Of a stretch of DNA of 64,000 nt, positions 59,172 to 64,000 are shown in pieces. The first letter of the stretch is position 1; every line of letters starts with the position of its first letter. Location of the stretch: NCBI GenBank assembly GCA_003155655.1, contig PMDS01000077.1, positions 86,877 through 150,876 on the forward strand, given 5' to 3'. Under the pieces are notes generated by a model. The model ran no database searches. It saw nothing but the letters and a program-made list of their open reading frames with translations, and was not told where the DNA came from. Made by a program: the position numbers and the translations under genes. The DNA comes from Melioribacter sp. GTDB taxonomy: Bacteria; Bacteroidota; Ignavibacteria; Ignavibacteriales; Melioribacteraceae.

Positions 59172-60485
59172 TTATTGAGCAATACGAATAAATTCATCAG
59201 AGACATGTGTTACTTTTCCGGAAATTGACGCATGTACTTTTGCACCAAGCATCCCTTCATCAATTTCACCGATTAGCATTCCTTCATGCACAAAGTTTCC
59301 AAGTTTAACAACCGCTTTTGCCGGGGTTCCAACATGCTGCTTTAAGAGAATTTTAACTTGTGAAACATTTGGAGATAGTTTAATAAAAGGTGTATGTGTA
59401 TCATACTTTAGAATATCCATCCTTTTCATAAGCTGTTTAAGAGGCACTCTTCTTCCCTCTTTTATCGGATGAACTTTAACTTCTTTTTGCTGAATATACC
59501 TGGTTCCCATTTTTTTGTTTTCCGCTTTTCCCTGGTCGCAGGCTTCGCGGGGATATAAATCTTCCGGACACGCATATAAAGAACATAATCCACAAGAGCA
59601 GCACAAATCTGCATATTGGTTCCATACGTTTTGACCGGTCGTAGAAAAAACAAGAGAACGCATTACCTTATGCGGCTGAACATCATACCCAAGAAGATAC
59701 CGGGGACAGAATTCCGTACAATAGCTGCATTGATCACAGGCAGATTTTCCAATCCTGTTTTTATCCTGTATAGGCCTTTCCATTCTGTTGACCAGGTAAT
59801 GATCTGCAGGAAGAATGATAATGCCGGCAATAGTTTTTGTAACAACATCAGTTACGTCAAAAGATAAACGTCCCATTAAGATCCCGCTTACAAAAATTCC
59901 AAAATCTTTAACTGTAGCTCCTCCCGCATGTTCTAAAAGATCTTTAAAGCTTGTTCCTACCGGGACAAAAAAAGATGAAGGATTTTTAACACACCCGGCA
60001 ACGCTAACAAATTTTTGAGTAACCGGTTTGTCTTCTGCAGCATGAGAAATATTATAAAATGTCTCAACATTATTTACTATGCATCCTACATCTATAGGCA
60101 ATCCATAAGGAGGAATCAATCTTTTTATTGCAGCATAAACCAGTTCATATTCATCACCGCTGGGATAAAAATCTCCAAGCTGGCATGTTTCTATTTTTTT
60201 ATCAGTATAACACTTTTCAACGGCGGTTATTGCATCTGCATTTTTTGCTTTTATACCAAAATAAGATTTTTTTGCTGATGTTTGCTTTATCATTAAATCA
60301 ACTGCATTAACAATCTCAGGAGCAAAATTTTTCATCAGTTCAAAGTCTTTATGAATGAGAGGTTCGCACTCAGCCCCATTTATAAGCACAAATTCAACCT
60401 GTGATTTTGCTTTCACATGCGTTGGAAAACCGGCACCCCCCGCGCCAACCACACCTGCATCAAATATTTTTTTTACGAGATCCAT
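59172..60485 (-). CDS. PduS-like / RnfC-like flavoprotein with two [4Fe-4S] sites
   Basis: 437 residues. N-terminal 'DAGVVGAGGAGFPTHVK' (NADH/FMN loop of the Nqo1/RnfC fold), INGAECEPL, an SLBB-like segment, then two Cys sets: CDQCSYCTEFCPRY and CCSCGLCSLYACP. A C-terminal barrel-sandwich hybrid (GMLIGEIDEGMLGAKVHASI) follows. PduS reduces cobalamin or passes electrons from NADH across microcompartment shells with PduT. ATG 60485 is preferred; a longer frame to 60509 overlaps the phosphatase gene. It starts 1 nt after that gene's stop. Confidence 0.9.
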   Translation of the reverse strand: MDLVKKIFDAGVVGAGGAGFPTHVKAKSQVEFVLINGAECEPLIHKDFELMKNFAPEIVNAVDLMIKQTSAKKSYFGIKAKNADAITAVEKCYTDKKIETCQLGDFYPSGDEYELVYAAIKRLIPPYGLPIDVGCIVNNVETFYNISHAAEDKPVTQKFVSVAGCVKNPSSFFVPVGTSFKDLLEHAGGATVKDFGIFVSGILMGRLSFDVTDVVTKTIAGIIILPADHYLVNRMERPIQDKNRIGKSACDQCSYCTEFCPRYLLGYDVQPHKVMRSLVFSTTGQNVWNQYADLCCSCGLCSLYACPEDLYPREACDQGKAENKKMGTRYIQQKEVKVHPIKEGRRVPLKQLMKRMDILKYDTHTPFIKLSPNVSQVKILLKQHVGTPAKAVVKLGNFVHEGMLIGEIDEGMLGAKVHASISGKVTHVSDEFIRIAQ

Positions 60486-60486
60486 T

Positions 60487-61722
60487 TTACCTGTTTTTTT
60501 TAATAACAACTATTGTTTTATCATCCTGATACTGGCTGTCGTTTGTGCTGAATTTTAATACATCATCCAAGATTGAAGCAGCAATTTCTTTAGGTGTTCC
60601 ATTTACATTTTTCAATATCATTTTTTGAAGTCTTTCTTCACCATAAAATTCGTATTTATCATTTGCAGATTCTACTATACCATCAGAATAAATCACAAGC
60701 ACATCACCTTTATGGAAATTAATGCTGTCAGTTTCATATTTTGAATGAGGCGCCGGTCCAAGCAAAGGTCCAGTTGGTCCTAGTGTTGTGAAATTGTTAA
60801 ACTTTTTATTATAGAATAACGGCGGATTTTGTCCTGCATTTGCATATAAAAACAATCCCTTCTTATCATTTGATATTTCACCATAAAAAAGTGTAATAAA
60901 TTTATCGTCACTGAATATTTTACTTACCAATTGATTAAGTCTAAGAAGCATCGGTGAAATTTTGATTTGGAAAGTGCTTGCCATTCTTAAAGCGCCGGAA
61001 ATGTACATTGCTTCGGCAGCTGCGCCTAAACCTTTTGATGCCGCATCACCAACAACAATACCCATTCTTTCTTCATCGTCACCAATTTTAAGATAGTCAT
61101 AAAAATCACCTGCAACATTATCTGCAGGAATTGTAATGCCAAAAATGTCATAAGCAAAAAATTTTAGTTCGTGTTCCGGTAAAATGCTCCTTTGAAGCGC
61201 GCGGGCTTTATCAATATCTTCTATTAAATTTTTTCTTGATATACTTAAGTATCTTTCATTCAGCTTTGATGTAAGAACTGTTGCAACAACATTCAAAGTA
61301 TAACTTAAATCATCACCCAGCATTTTGGAGTTGACAGCCAGTAAATATTCATAATATTTTTTTTCGCCTAAACGTATTTTTCTTCCCACACCCGCTGCAG
61401 AGTATTTAAATATTCCCTTGCTAAGCAATACTTTGTCTGTTTCATCTGCAAGTACGGTTCTTTCAACTGAAATTCTATCAACAATAGGATAATCTTTTAT
61501 GTGTATTGCAAGTTCATCCGGTATTTTTTCAACTTTCCCGGTCTGGAATAATAATTTGTATGATTTTTTCTTTGCATCGAACTGCCAGACTCTGCCTCCC
61601 AGCAGTTGGATTGATTCATTCTTTACAATTTGCTGAACAACATCAACCAGTAGTTCCTTATCGCTTGGAAAATTTTTTGAAGCGACTGTTTCAATTGTTC
61701 TATATAGTTTTTTCTGATCCAT
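60487..61722 (-). CDS. SpoIIE/PP2C-type serine/threonine phosphatase with N-terminal GAF-like domain
   Basis: 411 residues. The first 160 residues resemble a GAF-type sensory domain; the remainder is a PP2C-SpoIIE phosphatase with the metal Asp residues in VAGDFYDY, VGDAASKGLGAA and YSDGIVES. Such proteins usually dephosphorylate anti-sigma-factor antagonists (STAS proteins). No STAS or anti-sigma kinase gene is in the window. It starts 5 nt after the M64 stop and abuts the PduS-like gene, so it may control or share the fate of the PduS/PduT pair. Confidence 0.85.
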   Translation of the reverse strand: MDQKKLYRTIETVASKNFPSDKELLVDVVQQIVKNESIQLLGGRVWQFDAKKKSYKLLFQTGKVEKIPDELAIHIKDYPIVDRISVERTVLADETDKVLLSKGIFKYSAAGVGRKIRLGEKKYYEYLLAVNSKMLGDDLSYTLNVVATVLTSKLNERYLSISRKNLIEDIDKARALQRSILPEHELKFFAYDIFGITIPADNVAGDFYDYLKIGDDEERMGIVVGDAASKGLGAAAEAMYISGALRMASTFQIKISPMLLRLNQLVSKIFSDDKFITLFYGEISNDKKGLFLYANAGQNPPLFYNKKFNNFTTLGPTGPLLGPAPHSKYETDSINFHKGDVLVIYSDGIVESANDKYEFYGEERLQKMILKNVNGTPKEIAASILDDVLKFSTNDSQYQDDKTIVVIKKNR

Positions 61723-61727
61723 TAATC

Positions 61728-62996
61728 CTATTCTGAATAATAATTAATGATTTTTTGAATTACGTCTTTACATACCTGGTTAAATTCATTTGATGAAAAT
61801 GAATTCATTATACTGTTAAATGTAGGGCGGAAAACCCCTTTTGCTACATAGCCGCCACCTTCAAACACGCCTATTTTATTTTTGTATTTATCTTCAGGGG
61901 GTGTTGGTATTGGTGTGCCAGGTTCTATTAAATATTTCCATTTGCTTTCAAAGTTAACCATAGTTGTTAAATTTGGTTCCCATGGTTCAACATCAGTCGG
62001 ATACATATCCTGGTAAGTATTGTCATTTCCATATTCATCGGCAAGTCCTGCAATCCCATGAGCAAACTCATGTACAAACACTTGTTTTGAAACCTTATTG
62101 TCCACACACGTCATTGAATAAAAATTGTAAATTGCGCCGCCTCCATACTTGGAAGTATTAACCATAATAAATATTTGATCATAAGGGGCATTAGCAGCAA
62201 TATCCTTTACAGTAAAATAGTCGGTAGTCATTAAATATCTTTCACTATCAAAAGTATAAAAGCTGGAATTAACCAAAGTTTGCTGCCATATGCCATTTGC
62301 AGGAATATCCGTTCCGGATTCATTAGACGGTGCTTCGATTCCCCAAATGTTAATCTTGTCTTTATTTTCTTTGTAAGGAGAATATTCAAACAAATAACCG
62401 GCGAAACGTTCGCAGTCTTTGTGGAATTTTTCAATTTCAGTTTTGGAATATCCTTCTGGAATGAATACAATATCAAGTTTCGTTGAAGGATCACCGGAAT
62501 AATGTACTTTAAAATTTGTATAAGGTTTTATCTTTTCTTTCACAATAAAATAACTGGAAGGATTAGCTGTATACTCAAATTTTTTCTCAAAGTTATTTCT
62601 TCTATCCCTTCTATAAATCTCAATCTTAATTTCTTTTTTAGGAAAAGGCATAACAACCGATCCCGAAAAAGTCCGGGTAATGGTTTTTGCTTCTTCAGTA
62701 GTCTGCCACTCCTGGAACAATGCAGAAAATCCTCTTGAGTAGATTAATTGATTTGAAGCTCTGTCAAAAACCTTTAAGAAGTAATTACCATAGCCAAGAT
62801 TATCAATTAAATTTTTCTTTGAACCGCTCCACGGTCCCTCCTCTACCAATTTACCAAAAGAAATCATTTCCGATTGCTTATTGCCTGTATGATAAAAATC
62901 CATTCTTAGAGTTTTATCAGCAAAAAAATCGTCGTATTTAATTTGGGCATGAACGGTAATGAATAGAAAACAAATAAGTATTATTATTTTTTTCAT
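61728..62996 (-). CDS. Secreted M64-family zinc peptidase
   Basis: 422 residues. Signal peptide MKKIIILICFLFITVHAQ, an N-terminal beta domain (about 25-140), then the catalytic domain with the zinc motif VFVHEFAHGIAGLADEYG (HExxH plus a downstream Glu/Asp region). 'LDIVFIPEGYSKTE' upstream is typical of the M64 (IgA-peptidase-like) family in Bacteroidota. The name reflects the founding member; the target here is unknown. It lies 19 nt after pyrE. Confidence 0.85.
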   Translation of the reverse strand: MKKIIILICFLFITVHAQIKYDDFFADKTLRMDFYHTGNKQSEMISFGKLVEEGPWSGSKKNLIDNLGYGNYFLKVFDRASNQLIYSRGFSALFQEWQTTEEAKTITRTFSGSVVMPFPKKEIKIEIYRRDRRNNFEKKFEYTANPSSYFIVKEKIKPYTNFKVHYSGDPSTKLDIVFIPEGYSKTEIEKFHKDCERFAGYLFEYSPYKENKDKINIWGIEAPSNESGTDIPANGIWQQTLVNSSFYTFDSERYLMTTDYFTVKDIAANAPYDQIFIMVNTSKYGGGAIYNFYSMTCVDNKVSKQVFVHEFAHGIAGLADEYGNDNTYQDMYPTDVEPWEPNLTTMVNFESKWKYLIEPGTPIPTPPEDKYKNKIGVFEGGGYVAKGVFRPTFNSIMNSFSSNEFNQVCKDVIQKIINYYSE

Positions 62997-63015
62997 CTCT
63001 ACACCAATAAGTTAT

Positions 63016-63594
63016 TTATTTATTTACTTTTCTAGAGCCTGGTTTTACAGCCGGAATATTTTGTTTACATAAAGGACAATCTTCCGGATTATATGAAACA
63101 ACTTCTAATTGTAATGTACTAAATTGAGGTACTCCGAATTGAACTTTATTATTACTTCTATCTACAATGTATCCAACCTCTGATATAATTCCGCCGTTAT
63201 TTTTAACAATGTCCATTACTTCAAAAACAGAACCACCCGTAGTAACTACATCTTCACAGACCAGATATTTTTTTCCTTCTTCTATTTGGAAGCCTCTTCT
63301 TAGAGAAAGTATTTTATCTTCACGTTCTGCAAAAATTGACTTTTTGCCCAGAAGTCTTGCCACTTCCTGCCCAACAATAATTCCGCCAATTGCAGGTGAA
63401 ATAACAACATCAATTTCACTATCCTTAAAATGGTTTGCAATCATAGAGCAAATTATTTCATTATATTCGGGGTATTGAAGTACAAGGGCACATTGAAAAT
63501 ATTGGTTACTATGTCTGCCGGATGTCAATAAAAAATGCCCATTCAACAGGGCATTTGTTTTAAGAAAAATTTCCAGGATATTTTGATTTGTCAT
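63016..63594 (-). CDS. pyrE: Orotate phosphoribosyltransferase
   Basis: 192 residues. Joins orotate to PRPP in pyrimidine synthesis. '[20 protein letters not shown]', '[18 protein letters not shown]', the Lys/Arg loop '[18 protein letters not shown]' and the PRPP loop VVTTGGSV are in place. The C-terminus has two Cys pairs (CPLC) and 'KPGSRK', as in many FCB PyrE enzymes. It overlaps the dehydratase gene upstream by 4 nt. Confidence 0.93.
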   Translation of the reverse strand: MTNQNILEIFLKTNALLNGHFLLTSGRHSNQYFQCALVLQYPEYNEIICSMIANHFKDSEIDVVISPAIGGIIVGQEVARLLGKKSIFAEREDKILSLRRGFQIEEGKKYLVCEDVVTTGGSVFEVMDIVKNNGGIISEVGYIVDRSNNKVQFGVPQFSTLQLEVVSYNPEDCPLCKQNIPAVKPGSRKVNK

Positions 63595-63875
63595 TTTCTA
63601 ATAGAATTTATTTTGTGAGCAAGTTTAAAATCATTTTCTGTAACTCCACCTTCACTATGAGTGGAAAGAGTAATTTTTACTTTATTCCATGAATGAAGGA
63701 GCAAATCCGGATGATGATCTAATTTTTCAGCCTCAAAACCAATTTCAACTATAAGAGCTACTGCATCGGCGAAATTTTTTAATACAAATTCTTTATGTAT
63801 TGATTTCTTTGAATATGACCAGCTATCTAACCTATCTATTTTTTTCTTGATCTCATCAGGATTAAGTAATTTCAT
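63591..63875 (-). CDS. 4a-hydroxytetrahydrobiopterin (pterin-4a-carbinolamine) dehydratase
   Basis: 94 residues, the full family length. Active-site motif [17 protein letters not shown] with the His residues, then '[18 protein letters not shown]'. It recycles the pterin cofactor of aromatic amino acid hydroxylases, although the family is also found without them; no hydroxylase lies in this window. The stop overlaps pyrE by 4 nt. AAAGGA lies about 13 nt upstream. Confidence 0.9.
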   Translation of the reverse strand: MKLLNPDEIKKKIDRLDSWSYSKKSIHKEFVLKNFADAVALIVEIGFEAEKLDHHPDLLLHSWNKVKITLSTHSEGGVTENDFKLAHKINSIRK

Positions 63876-63896
63876 TTTAATACGTTATATCCTTTC

Positions 63897-64000
63897 TCAG
63901 AGAATTTTTTTCTCTTGACTATCCTGTTCTTCAGTTTCTGCAGCTTTTGCAGGCAAAAAGTATAATTCATCTCCGCTTTTCTTGTGTTTAACAACAATTT
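63897..64000 (-). CDS. C-terminal end of an unidentified gene entering from the right edge
   Basis: A minus-strand frame open from the window edge (first full codon at 63998) ends with TGA at 63897-63899. The 33 visible residues include KHKKSGDELYFLPAK and a Glu/Gln/Lys-rich tail ending EKKIL. It lies 21 nt upstream of the dehydratase start, in the expected orientation for an operon partner. Too short to identify; it may be a chance open frame. Confidence 0.35.
   Translation of the reverse strand, partial: IVVKHKKSGDELYFLPAKAAETEEQDSQEKKIL

Noticed and set aside
61728-62996. Assignment of the M64 protein as a true IgA-cleaving protease
   Set aside because: The family name comes from one member; zinc motif and secretion signal support only a secreted metallopeptidase.

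Overview
This 64 kb window is AT-rich, densely packed bacterial chromosome. It most likely comes from a member of the FCB group (Bacteroidota / Chlorobiota / Ignavibacteriota), with an anaerobic Ignavibacteria-like lineage as my best guess. The guess rests on inference from several features: a YbeY with Asp in place of the third His, a folP-cdaA pair, the alternative GlmU-like protein, a PafA-type phosphatase, a DUF2795 protein, few Shine-Dalgarno sequences and many TTG/GTG starts. I found one tRNA, no rRNA, no CRISPR array and no complete insertion sequence.

Layout. 1-9805 (+) is housekeeping: a partial gamma-carbonic-anhydrase-like gene, ybeY, a DUF494/Smg gene, topA, a XerC/D recombinase, hpf, hprK, an M23 peptidase, a DUF2795 gene, DNA polymerase III delta', a PSP1/RicT protein and a 3-hydroxyacyl-CoA dehydrogenase. 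9911-22030 (-) carries ftsY, pgsA, purF, tRNA-Pro(GGG), a MerR regulator, aroQ, small membrane proteins, parB/parA, a UPF0173 hydrolase, cdaA, folP, rpe and a PASTA protein. 22178-30975 is mostly (+): a GlmU-like protein, an NFACT/RqcH protein, an SDR (-), three GT9 glycosyltransferases, a homocysteine methyltransferase and ispE.

30968-45988 (-) is the most distinctive region, a roughly 15 kb array. Two different trimeric [FeFe]-hydrogenases (HydC-HydB-HydA) flank a signalling block. The block holds a sensory [FeFe]-hydrogenase-like protein fused to a histidine kinase, two single-domain response regulators and a REC-PAS histidine kinase. Two twin membrane histidine kinases follow. A sigma-54-like promoter candidate lies just upstream of the first gene. 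The arrangement suggests hydrogen or redox sensing coupled to two hydrogenases with different electron wiring.

45989-48841 holds purE and a repeat-rich stretch: a broken REP-associated tyrosine transposase whose halves are separated by REP-like hairpins, a tandem pair of about 245 bp repeats, and an array of degenerate 11-bp repeats. 48842-56019 carries a DUF2807 lipoprotein (-), a giant triple-AAA+ CbxX/CfxQ protein whose third module looks catalytically dead, and an ABC exporter. 56020-64000 (-) carries an SDR, a PafA-like phosphatase, a PduT-like shell protein, a PduS-like flavoprotein, a SpoIIE-type phosphatase, an M64 peptidase, pyrE and a DCoH-like dehydratase.
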